In this document: positions 54,039 to 63,246 of the stretch, piece after piece | Numbering within the stretch: the first letter of the stretch is position 1 | Layout of the letters: the number at the start of each line of letters is the position of its first letter | Assembly: GCF_001956585.1 (NCBI RefSeq) | Contig: NZ_MSRR01000010.1 | Span: 100,749-164,748, forward strand | Reading direction: 5' to 3' | Length of the DNA stretch: 64,000 nucleotides | From: Actinomyces naeslundii | GTDB lineage: Bacteria; Actinomycetota; Actinomycetes; Actinomycetales; Actinomycetaceae | The notes under the pieces: generated by a model | Database searches by the model: none | Told to the model about the DNA's origin: nothing | The model's input: the letters and a program-made list of their open reading frames with translations, nothing else | Position numbers and translations under genes: made by a program

Positions 54039-55670
54039 TCAGAAACTGGATGACGAGCCGGATCCTGAGAACCCGCCTCCGCTGTAGCCGCCGGAGAAGC
54101 TGCTTCCCGAGAAGCTGGACCCGGAGCCGGAGCTGCTCGATGGCGTGTAGGAGGAGGCCGAGCTGTAGCCCACCACCAGGTCGGAGACCGGGGTGAAGGA
54201 GCTGAAGGACCCACCGGCGCCGGAGCCCGAGCTGGACGAGCCGATGGCGGAGATGGCCGGCGAGGAGGGGTTGAGTCGGATCGTCGAGTGCGGGTTGTAG
54301 CTGCCGTGCCCGCCGCCCAGGTACCAGTAGCCGGCATAGGCGGCCTCCTTGGACGAGCTCGAGTCGTCATAGCGACGACGGCGCTCGTCGGCGTAGCTGG
54401 AGGTGTCGGCGTCAATGGCTTCGCGCGCGAGCCGGGTGGCCTTCGTCTTCGTCTCACTGGCGATCTCGTCGAGCTCGTCGAGTGCGGCCGAGGGCTGGAG
54501 CGAACCGTCCTCCAGACTGGAGGTCATGTCGTCCAGGCGCTGCTTGCGGGAGCGTACCCACTCCCGCTCCTCCTTGGTGCGCTCGGCGATCGAACCGCTC
54601 TCGGCGGCATCGGAGCTGTCGATCTCGTGACACAGCCGCCGCAGCGACTGCAGGTCCTCCAGAACCGGCCCCTGCTCGTTGCTCCAGACTCGGTCCCAGC
54701 CGGGCGACAGGCTCAGGAAGGTCGCGGTGTTGGCGATGACGTCGTCGAGGGAGTCCAGAAGCTCGGAGCGTTTCTCCAGCTCGGTGGCCCGTCCCAGCAC
54801 CGGCATGCTGAACCACTGGGCGCGGTAGGGGTTGCCGAAGTCCTGCCAGGAGCGGGTGACCTTCTCATACTCGCTGCGGAACCAGCGGTAGCGGGCCATG
54901 ACCTGGGCCCCGTGCGGCTCGTCCTCGGGAATCGTGCCGGCCAGGAGCTCGGTGGTCTCGTAGTCGTGGGTGACCTGCGAGTAATGGCGCAGCGCCTCGC
55001 GCGCCCGGCGTCGCGCCGTGAAGCCGCGCCACAGGTAGTACGAGAGCCAGGCGAGGCCCACGAGCGCCGAGATTCCGGGCAGGATGTAGGTCATGCCGAC
55101 GTCACCACCGCCGGGCCGGCCGATGACGTCGGCGGTCTTGGCCGCCATGGAGACGGTTCCCCCGTACCAATCGGCCTGCCGGTACTGGTTCTTGGCGGCG
55201 TCCTGGATGGCGGCCTGCTGCTCCAGGGGGACCGCGACGTCCTCACCGAAGTAGCAGCCCACCTTGCGCGCCTCCGGGGCGACCGCCAGGATCACCAGGC
55301 CATCACTCCAGTAGTTGGAGTTCGACGTCGAGATCCACGGGACGTCGGTGTCGCTCGCGTGCGAGCGGGCGTACTCCAGCACCGAGTCGTTGAGGTTGTC
55401 GACATCCCAGCCCGGGACCGTGAGTACGGCGACGTGGACGTCCTGGCGGAAGCGCATCGCCTGGATCTCCTTGGCCAGTGGCTCGCTCTGGAGTATCCCG
55501 GCCTCGTCATGGACCTCCACGCTGGGATGGTGGCTGCCGCCGAAGGGCCAGATGACCATGACCGGCAGCACGGCGATGAGGGCCAGGCTCACCACCACAT
55601 TAGCGACGAAGGCTGTCACCGACCAGATTCCGCCGAGCCCGACGATGCCGGACTGTTTCATGTGCTTCAT
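54039..55670 (-). CDS. TPM-like/DUF5129-type membrane protein, paralogue D (full length)
   Basis: 543 residues and the most complete member. N-terminal helix (about 15-45), TPM-like domain (about 50-190; VEVHDEAGILQSEPLAKEIQ; LVILAVAPEARKVGCYFGED), second helix (about 200-222), basic WRGFTARRRAREAL, a helical cytoplasmic half (SQVTHDYETTELLAGTIPED; VWSNEQGPVLEDLQSLRRLC), then a Ser/Gly-rich tail of about 100 residues (FSGGYSGGGFSGSGSSSSF). It is preceded by GGAAGAGCAG. TPM proteins (YgcG/Psb32-like) act at membranes; no active site is claimed. Confidence 0.85.
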   Translation of the reverse strand: MKHMKQSGIVGLGGIWSVTAFVANVVVSLALIAVLPVMVIWPFGGSHHPSVEVHDEAGILQSEPLAKEIQAMRFRQDVHVAVLTVPGWDVDNLNDSVLEYARSHASDTDVPWISTSNSNYWSDGLVILAVAPEARKVGCYFGEDVAVPLEQQAAIQDAAKNQYRQADWYGGTVSMAAKTADVIGRPGGGDVGMTYILPGISALVGLAWLSYYLWRGFTARRRAREALRHYSQVTHDYETTELLAGTIPEDEPHGAQVMARYRWFRSEYEKVTRSWQDFGNPYRAQWFSMPVLGRATELEKRSELLDSLDDVIANTATFLSLSPGWDRVWSNEQGPVLEDLQSLRRLCHEIDSSDAAESGSIAERTKEEREWVRSRKQRLDDMTSSLEDGSLQPSAALDELDEIASETKTKATRLAREAIDADTSSYADERRRRYDDSSSSKEAAYAGYWYLGGGHGSYNPHSTIRLNPSSPAISAIGSSSSGSGAGGSFSSFTPVSDLVVGYSSASSYTPSSSSGSGSSFSGSSFSGGYSGGGFSGSGSSSSF

Positions 55671-55769
55671 CTGCTCTTCCCTTTCTTTCTGCGGACGTAG
55701 AGGCTTAACTGCTGCAAGGCTGAGTGGCGGACCCGCCTCGGAGAGCCCGAGCCGGGTCCTCTGCCGGCA

Positions 55770-56663
55770 TCAAGTGCCCGGGAGGGTGCCGACCCGGGGA
55801 TATCCCGTGCCGACACTCGGGTACCGGCGAGCTCCGGCGTCGAACGCGTTGAGGGCCGGTCCGGTGCTGGCGGCATGCAGTGACAAGACGCTCACCGATC
55901 GGCGGGTGTCGGCCGCGATCCAGGCGAGCTCGTCGAGAGCAGCCGAAGGTTGCAGCCGGCCCTCTGACAGCTCGGCGGTCATCTCGGTGAGCCGCTGATG
56001 ATGGGCACGGACCTGTTCGCGCGCCTCCACCGTGCCGCCGGGTGCGAAGGCGAGGCAGTCGATCTGCTGGCACAGGCTTGAGAGCAGGCCCAGGTCCTGG
56101 AGAACCGGCCGCTGCTCGTTGTACCAGATCTGCTTCCAGCTGGAGGACAGGCTCAGAAACGCGGCACTGCCGGCGATCACGTCATCAGTCGAGTCCAGTG
56201 CCGCGCAGCGCCGCGCGAGCTCGGTGGCCCTCCCGAGCATCCCCGGCTCGAACCACTGGGTGCCCCGGGGGCTGCCGAGATCCTGCCACATCCGGGTCAG
56301 GCTGTCGTACTCGTCGCGGAACCAGCGGTAGCCGGCCATCACCCGGGCCCCATGGGACTCGCCTTCAGGAACGAGACGGGCCTGGAGCTCGGTGGCCTCG
56401 TAGTCATAGGTGACCCGCGAGTAGTGGCCCAGAGCCTGCTCGGCCAGGTGGCGCGCATTGAAGCCGCGCCACAGGTAGTAGCCGATGCCGCCGGCGCCCA
56501 GAAGAAGCAGCACGATCGAGGGTGGCAGGAGGAAGGGCGCCCACGCCGCCGCAGCCACCGGTGAGAGCACTGCCGCCAGGGCGGCAGTCACGACTGCTGA
56601 GAAGGCCAGCAGCGAGCGGATCCCGCCGAGACGAACAATGAGAGGCAGGTGCGTAGGCGGCAT
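55770..56663 (-). CDS. TPM-family paralogue E lacking the TPM domain
   Basis: 297 residues from ATG at 56663. It keeps the N-terminal motif IVRLGGIRSLLAF and two close membrane helices (about 10-55), then goes directly to YYLWRGFNARHLAEQALGHY and the helical cytoplasmic half (YRWFRDEYDSLTRMWQDLGS; WYNEQRPVLQDLGLLSSLC). The outer TPM-like domain is missing. An internal deletion explains this, so it may be a functional cytoplasmic-only variant. Confidence 0.8.
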   Translation of the reverse strand: MPPTHLPLIVRLGGIRSLLAFSAVVTAALAAVLSPVAAAAWAPFLLPPSIVLLLLGAGGIGYYLWRGFNARHLAEQALGHYSRVTYDYEATELQARLVPEGESHGARVMAGYRWFRDEYDSLTRMWQDLGSPRGTQWFEPGMLGRATELARRCAALDSTDDVIAGSAAFLSLSSSWKQIWYNEQRPVLQDLGLLSSLCQQIDCLAFAPGGTVEAREQVRAHHQRLTEMTAELSEGRLQPSAALDELAWIAADTRRSVSVLSLHAASTGPALNAFDAGARRYPSVGTGYPRVGTLPGT

Positions 56664-56983
56664 CGTCTTCCTCTCATCGTCCCTTGCGGCCTGGTCGGCT
56701 GGTGGCCCCATGGGTCACCCACCGCGCCTCATCCTTCCCCCGCAGGCACACCACACACCATGGGGAGAGCAACACGGGGCGTCCCCGACAAGGGGACACC
56801 CCGTGGACGTGGAACCGGGAAAGAGCCTAGTGAGCAGGTCGGCCCACCGGCAGGGTCAGACGCCCCGTGCCGGGCGGGGCAGCGCCCCGTCCGACGCGGC
56901 CGGTTCTGATTCGCATCCGTGCGACCGGCGCCGGTCTCGCGAGTGTCGGCGTGGCTTCGGGGATAGCTCTCGATCGGACCGGC
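56664..56983. other. 320-bp spacer, ridA to paralogue E
   Basis: It holds the 14-bp hairpin at 56773-56805 and GC-rich sequence. No gene is seen. Any promoter for paralogue E should lie here. Confidence 0.5.
56773..56805. terminator. 14-bp hairpin downstream of ridA
   Basis: CACGGGGCGTCCCC pairs with GGGGACACCCCGTG, with one mismatch and a 5-base loop. On the - strand TTGCTC follows. It is probably a terminator for ridA. Confidence 0.55.
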
Positions 56984-57382
56984 TCAGGACCGGGCGGCGA
57001 TGGCCTCGATCTCGACGCCTGCCCCCAGAGGCAGGGCGGCCACGCCGAAGGCGGCCCGGGCCGGGAGGGTCTCACCGGTGAAGTAGCGGGCGTAGACCTC
57101 GTTGACGGCGGCGAAGTCGGCGATGTCGGCGAGCAGGACCGTAGTCTTGACGACGTCGTCGTACCCGAGCCCGGCCTCGGCCAGGATGGCGCCCACGTTC
57201 TTGAGGACCTGCTCGGCCTGGGCCTGGATGTCACCCTCGACGAGGGCACCGGTGGCCGGGTCGAGCGGCACCTGGCCGGAGACGAAGACGAGCGATCCGG
57301 CCTCCTGGCCGGTCGAGACGCCCTGGGAGTAGGGGCCGACGGCGGCGGGGGCGTTGGTCGTGGCGATACGGCTGACGGTCAT
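56984..57382 (-). CDS. ridA: RidA-family deaminase
   Basis: 132 residues, normal length. RidA hydrolyses 2-aminoacrylate and related enamines from PLP enzymes. Signature parts: [39 protein letters not shown], and [14 protein letters not shown] at the end; the catalytic-type Arg occurs in [14 protein letters not shown] strong AGGAGGAACGAGG precedes the ATG. Confidence 0.93.
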   Translation of the reverse strand: MTVSRIATTNAPAAVGPYSQGVSTGQEAGSLVFVSGQVPLDPATGALVEGDIQAQAEQVLKNVGAILAEAGLGYDDVVKTTVLLADIADFAAVNEVYARYFTGETLPARAAFGVAALPLGAGVEIEAIAARS

Positions 57383-57794
57383 GGTTCCTCGTTCCTCCTG
57401 GACACTGGGGTTCGGCCGCGTCCCTAGTGAGCGGAGCGGCGGCCCGGGTGGCAGCGCAGCAGCGCCGACGCCCGGGCCAGACTACCCATGTCCCTCGCTT
57501 CGCCTGCTTCCTGGACTCGGGGCCGGTCGGCCGCATCCGGTCAGCTCACTCCCGCGTGGCTCCCATGTCTGAAGCAATCTTCCGTGAAGCCGCCCAGCAT
57601 CCGCTCACGTGACGACCTGACCGCCCAGGACCTACGGCACTTCCCCGCGGGCCCTCGCGGCGAACCCTCCCACAACGCCGTCGTCGTCGGACATGATGCC
57701 GCCGCCGATCACCACGTCCCGGCCTCGGAACGGCCAGTGTTTCGCACAGCGAAACGGGCTGATTCAATCAGTGGTACGTGACACACTGTGCCTC
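57383..57794. other. 412-bp spacer, ridA to pgm
   Basis: It is divergent between ridA (-) and pgm (+). No protein-like frame is convincing. A short imperfect palindrome TTTCGCACAGCGAAA (about 57738-57752) lies about 42 bases before the pgm start and may be regulatory. Confidence 0.4.
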
Positions 57795-59477
57795 ATGCAC
57801 GCACGCGCAGGACAGCCAGCACAGCCCGAAGACCTCATCGACGTCGACGAGGTCGTCTCCGCCTACTACGACCTCGTCCCCGACCCGACCATCCCGGCCC
57901 AGAAGGTCGTCTTCGGTACCTCCGGGCACCGCGGCTCCTCCCTGGACACCGCCTTCAACGAGGCGCACATCGTGGCCACGACCGCCGCCATCGTGGAGTA
58001 CCGCCGCTCCCAGGGCACCGACGGCACCCTTTACCTGGGGCGCGACACCCACGCCCTGTCCGAGCCGGCCTGGCGCACCGCCGTCGAGGTGCTCTCGGGC
58101 GCCGGCGTCACGACTGCCGTTGACGCGCGCGGCTCCTACACGCCGACCCCGGCCGTCTCGCACTCCATCCTCCTGGCCAACGGCGCCGGCACCGAGGCCG
58201 GCGTGCGCACCGCCGGGCCGGGACTGGCCGACGGCATCGTGGTGACCCCCTCCCACAACCCGCCGCGCGACGGCGGCTTCAAGTACAACCCGCCCACCGG
58301 CGGCCCGGCCGGATCGGACGCCACTAGCTGGATCGCCGACCGCGCCAACGAGCTGCTGGCCTCGGGCTGGCAGGACGTCCCCCGCGTCCCGTTCACCGAG
58401 GCGCTCGACGGTCCCTACGTCATCAAGCACGACTACCTGGAGACCTACGTCGCCGACCTGGAGAACGTCATCGACCTCGACGCGATCCGCGAGGCCGGTG
58501 TGCGCATCGGGGCCGACCCGCTGGGCGGCGCCTCGGTGGACTACTGGGGCGCGATCGGCGAACGCTACGGCCTGGAGCTCACGGTGGTCAACCCCAAGGT
58601 GGACCCAGCCTGGCACTTCATGACCCTGGACTGGGACGGCAAGATCCGCATGGACTGCTCCTCCCCCAACGCCATGGCCTCGCTGCGCGAGAAGATGACG
58701 CCCGACGCCGAGGGCAGGACCCCCTACGACGTCGCCACCGGGAACGACGCCGACTCCGACCGCCACGGCATCGTCACGCCCGACGGCGGGCTCATGAACC
58801 CCAACCACTTCCTGGCCGTGGCCATCGAGTACCTCTTCACCCACCGACCCGGCTGGCCCGCCGATGCCGCCGTGGGCAAGACGCTGGTCTCCTCCAGCCT
58901 CATCGACCGGGTGGCTGCAGCAATCGGCCGCACCCTCATCGAGGTTCCGGTGGGCTTCAAGCACTTCGTGCCCGGGCTGCTGGACGGCTCGATCGGCTTC
59001 GGGGGCGAGGAGAGCGCGGGAGCCTCCTTCCTGCGCAAGGACGGCACCGTGTGGACCACGGACAAGGACGGCATCATCATGGCCCTGTTGGCCAGCGAGA
59101 TCATCGCCGTCACCGGCAAGTCCCCCTCCCAGCTGCACGAGGAGCAGGTGGAGCGCTTCGGCGCCAGCGCCTATGCGCGCATCGACGCCGCCGCAACCAA
59201 GGAGGAGAAGGCCAAGCTCGCCGCCCTGGCCGCCGAGGACGTGACCGCCACCGAGCTGGCCGGCGAGGAGATCACCGCCCGGCTGGTCGACGCGCCCGGT
59301 AACGGGGCCGCCATCGGCGGGCTCAAGGTCACCACCGAGGACGCCTGGTTCGCCGCCCGCCCCTCGGGCACGGAGGACGTCTACAAGATCTACGCCGAGT
59401 CCTTCAAGGGCGCCGACCACCTGGCCCAGGTCCAGGAGGAGGCCAAGCAGGTGGTCTCCGCGGCTCTGGGCGGCTGA
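57795..59477 (+). CDS. pgm: Phosphoglucomutase (alpha-D-glucose phosphate-specific)
   Basis: 560 residues from ATG at 57795. It interconverts glucose-1-phosphate and glucose-6-phosphate, linking glycolysis to glycogen and cell-wall sugars. Catalytic loop [13 protein letters not shown] carries the phosphoserine, [11 protein letters not shown] is the metal loop, GGEESAGAS is the sugar-binding loop, and [13 protein letters not shown] is the phosphate-binding loop. All are intact. Confidence 0.96.
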   Translation: MHARAGQPAQPEDLIDVDEVVSAYYDLVPDPTIPAQKVVFGTSGHRGSSLDTAFNEAHIVATTAAIVEYRRSQGTDGTLYLGRDTHALSEPAWRTAVEVLSGAGVTTAVDARGSYTPTPAVSHSILLANGAGTEAGVRTAGPGLADGIVVTPSHNPPRDGGFKYNPPTGGPAGSDATSWIADRANELLASGWQDVPRVPFTEALDGPYVIKHDYLETYVADLENVIDLDAIREAGVRIGADPLGGASVDYWGAIGERYGLELTVVNPKVDPAWHFMTLDWDGKIRMDCSSPNAMASLREKMTPDAEGRTPYDVATGNDADSDRHGIVTPDGGLMNPNHFLAVAIEYLFTHRPGWPADAAVGKTLVSSSLIDRVAAAIGRTLIEVPVGFKHFVPGLLDGSIGFGGEESAGASFLRKDGTVWTTDKDGIIMALLASEIIAVTGKSPSQLHEEQVERFGASAYARIDAAATKEEKAKLAALAAEDVTATELAGEEITARLVDAPGNGAAIGGLKVTTEDAWFAARPSGTEDVYKIYAESFKGADHLAQVQEEAKQVVSAALGG

Positions 59478-59570
59478 CGGAGACACCGGGAGTCGGGGGC
59501 CGGAGTACCCTGACCCACACGCCCTTTCCCACGGCCTGGGATATTCTGCGCGGCGGGGGCACCTGCCGCT

Positions 59571-59660
59571 CCGGGCGGGGACGTTCGACGCCGTCGGGGA
59601 CAGGAGTCCTGTACCCGCACGCGTGGGATGTCCCCGCCCGCATGAAAAGATGCCCGGCCG
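59571..59660 (+). repeat. Interspersed palindromic repeat, copy 4
   Basis: It includes GGGGACGTTCGACGCCGTCG, GGGACAGGAGTCCTGTACCC and GGATGTCCCCGCCC. The centre ACAGGAGTCCTGT is almost a perfect palindrome. It lies about 94 bases after pgm and before the GNAT gene. Confidence 0.8.
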
Positions 59661-59729
59661 TGGCATCGGGGGGCGCGGAGCCACGGGTGTCTGTTCGACG
59701 TCGGGCGATCGACTGGTGAGAATACGGGT

Positions 59730-60260
59730 ATGGACACCACCGGCTCCACGACCCTGCACATCCGCACGGCCCGGACGGCACCGGCGCAGCAGGCGCAGGA
59801 CGCGGCCATGGCGGCCGCCCTGGAGGCCATCTGCTTCCCACCCGAGCAGGCCGCCAGCCCGACGACGATCGCCGAGCGGATGGCCCACTACGCCGACCAC
59901 TTCTGGCTCATCGAGGACGAGGGCGGCACGCTGCTGGCGCTGGTCAACGGCCTGTGCACCAATGAGCCCAATCTGAGCGACGAGATGTACGAGTCGCCCA
60001 CGATGCACGACCCCGACGGGACCTGGCAGATGATCTTCGGCGTCGCCACGGCGCCGGCCGCCCAGGGGCAGGGGCTGGCCACCCGCCTGCTGCGCACCGT
60101 CATCGAGACGACGCGCGCCCACGGCCGCCAGGGCCTGGTACTCACATGCCTTGATGACCTCATCCCCTTCTACGCGCGCCTCGGCTTCGCCGACGAGGGG
60201 CTGTCCACTTCGAACCATGGGGGCGTGCCCTGGCACCAGATGCGGCTCACCCTGACCTAA
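59730..60260 (+). CDS. GNAT-family N-acetyltransferase
   Basis: 176 residues. The acetyl-CoA loop is VATAPAAQGQGLATRLLRTV (motif A, with Gln-x-x-Gly-x-Gly/Ala) and motif B includes FYARLGFADEG. The first half has EAICFPPEQAASPTTIAERM, a feature of AANAT-type acetyltransferases. Target unknown. Repeat copies flank it on both sides (59.6 and 60.3 kb). Confidence 0.9.
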   Translation: MDTTGSTTLHIRTARTAPAQQAQDAAMAAALEAICFPPEQAASPTTIAERMAHYADHFWLIEDEGGTLLALVNGLCTNEPNLSDEMYESPTMHDPDGTWQMIFGVATAPAAQGQGLATRLLRTVIETTRAHGRQGLVLTCLDDLIPFYARLGFADEGLSTSNHGGVPWHQMRLTLT

Positions 60261-60285
60261 CCGTCCCGCCGCGCAGCGCCGGACA

Positions 60286-60345
60286 GGGACGTTCGACGCC
60301 GTCGGGAACAGGAATCCTGTGCCCGTGCGCGCAAGACGTCCTCGG
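60286..60345 (+). repeat. Interspersed palindromic repeat, copy 5
   Basis: GGGACGTTCGACGCCGTCGG, then GAACAGGAATCCTGTGCCCG and GACGTCCTC. The core ACAGGAATCCTGT is a perfect 13-base palindrome. It begins 26 bases past the GNAT stop. Confidence 0.8.
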
Positions 60346-60398
60346 CTGTGAGAACAAGTCCCCGGCCGCACGCAGGGGTGAGCGACTAGGGTGACGGT

Positions 60399-61541
60399 GT
60401 GAGCCAGTCCCGCCCGTCGAGGCCGTCCAAGCACCACGTCGAGCACTCCTCCACGTCCGCCGACCACGCAGGGGGCCCTGAGCCGTCTGCGTCCTCCAAG
60501 TCGCCTGCCTCACCCGACATCGTTGACTCCACCTCACCCGACAACGCTGCCGGACCGGTATCGAACAGCTCCACCGCACCACGCCGCGCCCCCTCCCAGC
60601 AGTCTCGCCCCGGCCCGCAGGACGACATCATGCTGGCCACCGGCAGGCCCCGGCAGGTCGAGCGTCCCAAGCCCCCCACCCAGGAGCAGATCCGCCGCCA
60701 ACCCGGCCGCAAGGCCTGGGTCCCCAACCAGCACGGGGCCTGGTCGATGCTGGTCCTGCCACCGATCGTCGGCTGGGTCGTGGGCGGCTTCAGCTGGGTG
60801 AACCTCCTGTTCCTGCCGGCGTGGTGGGGCGGTTACCTCACCTACTGGTCCTGGTCGCAGTGGCTGCGCACCCGCTCGGCCCGCAAGCGCGCCCTCATTA
60901 TGCTGCCGCTCCTGGTCTACACCGGGTGGACGGCCTCCCTGGCCCTCATCACCCTGCTCGCGGCGCCCTACCTCATCCAGTGGGCGGTGCCGCTACTGCC
61001 TCTGTTCGCCATCGCGCTGCACCAGGTGTGGCGCGGTCACGAGCGCTCGCTGATCTCGGGACTGTCGACGACGGCGGCTGCCTCCCTCATGGCGGCCGTC
61101 ACCTACAGTTTGGCGGTCCACGGTGAGGGCGGGTTCCTGGGTCTGGGGACTCCAAGCACTCCCCTGCCGGGGACCTCCCCCAACGGCGCCCTGACGGGCT
61201 GGTCCTGGATGTGGCTGGTCACCGCCCTGACGGCCGCCTACTTCTGCGGGACGGTCCCCTACATCAAGTCGATGATCCGCGAGCGCTTCAACTACGTGCT
61301 GCTGGCCGGAACGGGGGCGGCGCACGCGGCGGTCGCGGTGGTGACGTTCTGGCTGGCCTCGTCGGGGCTGCTGCCATGGGGGCACGCCGTCCTCTGGACG
61401 GTGCTGGCCGTGCGATCACTGGTCATGCCGCTGTGGCAGTGGAGCCTGGTACGCAGGCGCCACCGTCCACTGCGCCCGGGCACGATGGGCATCGTCGAGG
61501 TCGTCATGTGCGTGGCCTTCCTGGTGACCATCTCAGTCTGA
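60399..61541 (+). CDS. YwiC-like membrane protein
   Basis: 380 residues from GTG at 60399. The first ~105 residues are Ser/Pro-rich and disordered. The conserved start of the family then appears, WVPNQHGAWSMLVLPP, followed by about eight membrane helices. Basic clusters such as RTRSARKR and RRRHRP mark the cytoplasmic loops. Function of the YwiC family is unknown. It ends 62 bases before the convergent aminotransferase. Confidence 0.85.
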   Translation: MSQSRPSRPSKHHVEHSSTSADHAGGPEPSASSKSPASPDIVDSTSPDNAAGPVSNSSTAPRRAPSQQSRPGPQDDIMLATGRPRQVERPKPPTQEQIRRQPGRKAWVPNQHGAWSMLVLPPIVGWVVGGFSWVNLLFLPAWWGGYLTYWSWSQWLRTRSARKRALIMLPLLVYTGWTASLALITLLAAPYLIQWAVPLLPLFAIALHQVWRGHERSLISGLSTTAAASLMAAVTYSLAVHGEGGFLGLGTPSTPLPGTSPNGALTGWSWMWLVTALTAAYFCGTVPYIKSMIRERFNYVLLAGTGAAHAAVAVVTFWLASSGLLPWGHAVLWTVLAVRSLVMPLWQWSLVRRRHRPLRPGTMGIVEVVMCVAFLVTISV

Positions 61542-61603
61542 CAACTCGGTGCGACGACGCCGTAACCGCCTCGCCCTCTCGGCTGCACCCGCTCCGGCGG
61601 GTC

Positions 61604-62761
61604 TCAGTGCTCGGCGCTCCAGGCGGCCGCGGCGGCCAGGACCCTCTCGTTGTCCGATGTCGTCCCGATCGAGACCCGCACGCCCTCGCCGACGAAGGGA
61701 CGCACGAGAATGCCGGCGGCGCGGAAGTGCTCGGCCAGCGCCGCCGTCTCGTCGCCCACACCGAGCCAGAAGAAGTTGCCCTGAGCATCGGGAACCTGCC
61801 ACCCCTGGGCCCGCAGGGCGTCTACGACCCGGTCGCGCTCGGCGGCGACGGTGGCTGAGCGCTCGGCCGTGCGGGCCAGCTCGGTCTCCCCCAGCGCCGC
61901 GGCGGCGGCCGCCTGCGCGGGCAGGTTGACCCCGAAGGGCGTGGACACCGAGCGGATGGCGGCGGCCAGGCCCGGCTCGCACACGAGGTAGCCCACGCGC
62001 ATCCCGGCCAGGGCGTGGGCCTTGGAGAAGGTTCGCGAGACCACGAGGTTGGGGGCATCGGCCAGGAGGGTGAGGGCGTCGCCGGCCTCGGGGTCGGTAA
62101 CGAAGTCGAGGTAGGCCTCATCAATGAGGACGACGACGTCGCGCGGCACACCGGTCACGAGATCAGCCAGCTCGCGGGCGGTCAGGATCGTCCCAGTGGG
62201 GTTGTTGGGCGTGCAGGCCATGACCACACGGGTGCGGGGGGTGATGGCCGCCAGCATGGCGAGCACGTCGTGGCGGGCGTCGGGGGTCAGCGGGACGCGC
62301 ACGGCCCTGGCTCCGGCGACGGCGATGCAGATCGGGTAGGCCTCGAAGGAGCGCCAGGGGATGACGACCTCGTCGCCGGGCCGGCAGACGGCGTCGAGCA
62401 GGTGCTGGATGAGGGCGACTGAGCCGTTGCCGACGACGACCTGCTCGGCCTCCACGCCCCACCGGCGGGCCAGCGCCTGCGTCAGGGTCTCGCCGGTCAT
62501 CTCGGGGTAGCGGTTGACTCCGGCCACGGCGCGGGTGATGGCCTCGACCACCGACTCCTGCGGGGGGAAGGGCAGCTCGTTGGAGGAGAGCTTGGCGATC
62601 TCCACCGGGCTCGCGGCATCGGGCCGGGCCCCGGGCACGTAGGCGGGCAGGGCGGCGACGTCGGGGCGGATGCGGACCGTCGTCGTGGGCTGGTCGTTCA
62701 GGCCGGGAGCAGGGGAGCTCGGGACCGGTTGGCCGGTCGGCGGGGTCGCTGAGGAAGTCAT
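61604..62761 (-). CDS. HisC/Pat-type aminotransferase (aromatic or histidinol-phosphate)
   Basis: 385 residues, fold-type I PLP enzyme. KLSSNELPFPPQ marks the N-terminus, GNGSVALIQHLLDAV the phosphate region, TPNNPTGTI the conserved Asn, LIDEAYLDF the Asp, SRTFSKAHALAGMRVGY the PLP-Lys, and RVSIGTTSDN the Arg. It makes histidinol phosphate or phenylalanine/tyrosine from keto acids. No his genes are adjacent and pheA is in the window, so an aromatic aminotransferase (Pat) is plausible. The first ~30 residues are unstructured. Confidence 0.9.
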   Translation of the reverse strand: MTSSATPPTGQPVPSSPAPGLNDQPTTTVRIRPDVAALPAYVPGARPDAASPVEIAKLSSNELPFPPQESVVEAITRAVAGVNRYPEMTGETLTQALARRWGVEAEQVVVGNGSVALIQHLLDAVCRPGDEVVIPWRSFEAYPICIAVAGARAVRVPLTPDARHDVLAMLAAITPRTRVVMACTPNNPTGTILTARELADLVTGVPRDVVVLIDEAYLDFVTDPEAGDALTLLADAPNLVVSRTFSKAHALAGMRVGYLVCEPGLAAAIRSVSTPFGVNLPAQAAAAAALGETELARTAERSATVAAERDRVVDALRAQGWQVPDAQGNFFWLGVGDETAALAEHFRAAGILVRPFVGEGVRVSIGTTSDNERVLAAAAAWSAEH

Positions 62762-62807
62762 ATCCCCATCTTGGCATCACCTCAGGTTTCCCAGGCACAA
62801 TGTCCCT

Positions 62808-63215
62808 ATGGAGATCGTGGTACGAACTATCGGAAACGCGGCCGGCCTGTGGCTGGCCACGCGCCTCCTGTCCGGGCTGAGTGTGCCCGAGGGGGTGAGC
62901 ACCGCCCAGATGTGGCTGAACCTGCTGGTCCTGGGCCTGGTGCTGGCACTGGTGAACTCGCTGGTCAAGCCCGTGGCAAAGTTCCTGACCTTTCCGCTCT
63001 ACATCATCACCTTCGGGCTGTTCGCCCTGGTGGTCAACGGCACGATGCTCTCCCTGACCGGTTGGCTCACCGACCACATCGCCGCGCTCGGCACCGGCGG
63101 CTCAGTACCGCTGGGGCTGGAGGTCTCCACCTTCAGTGCCGCGGTGATCGGCTCGATCATCATCTCGGTGATCTCCTCGATCATCGCCGCGATGCTCGTG
63201 CGCCGCGAGGACTGA
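62808..63215 (+). CDS. Phage-holin-family (holin superfamily IV-like) membrane protein
   Basis: 135 residues from ATG at 62808, divergent from the aminotransferase. Four membrane helices with short loops: LWLATRLLSGLSVPEG, MWLNLLVLGLVLALVNSLVK, FPLYIITFGLFALVVNGTML and FSAAVIGSIIISVISSIIAA. This chromosomal family is common in actinobacteria and need not indicate a phage. Confidence 0.87.
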   Translation: MEIVVRTIGNAAGLWLATRLLSGLSVPEGVSTAQMWLNLLVLGLVLALVNSLVKPVAKFLTFPLYIITFGLFALVVNGTMLSLTGWLTDHIAALGTGGSVPLGLEVSTFSAAVIGSIIISVISSIIAAMLVRRED

Positions 63216-63246
63216 CGAGGTCGGTCGCAGTCGGCTCCGGGAGGCA

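Noticed and set aside
57768-60467. An 899-codon antisense frame over pgm and the GNAT gene
   Set aside because: It spans two real genes and two repeat copies; there is no family feature and Val/Gly/Asp are in great excess.
62808-63215. Prophage, because of a holin-family protein
   Set aside because: The family is chromosomal in many actinobacteria and no other phage gene is close.
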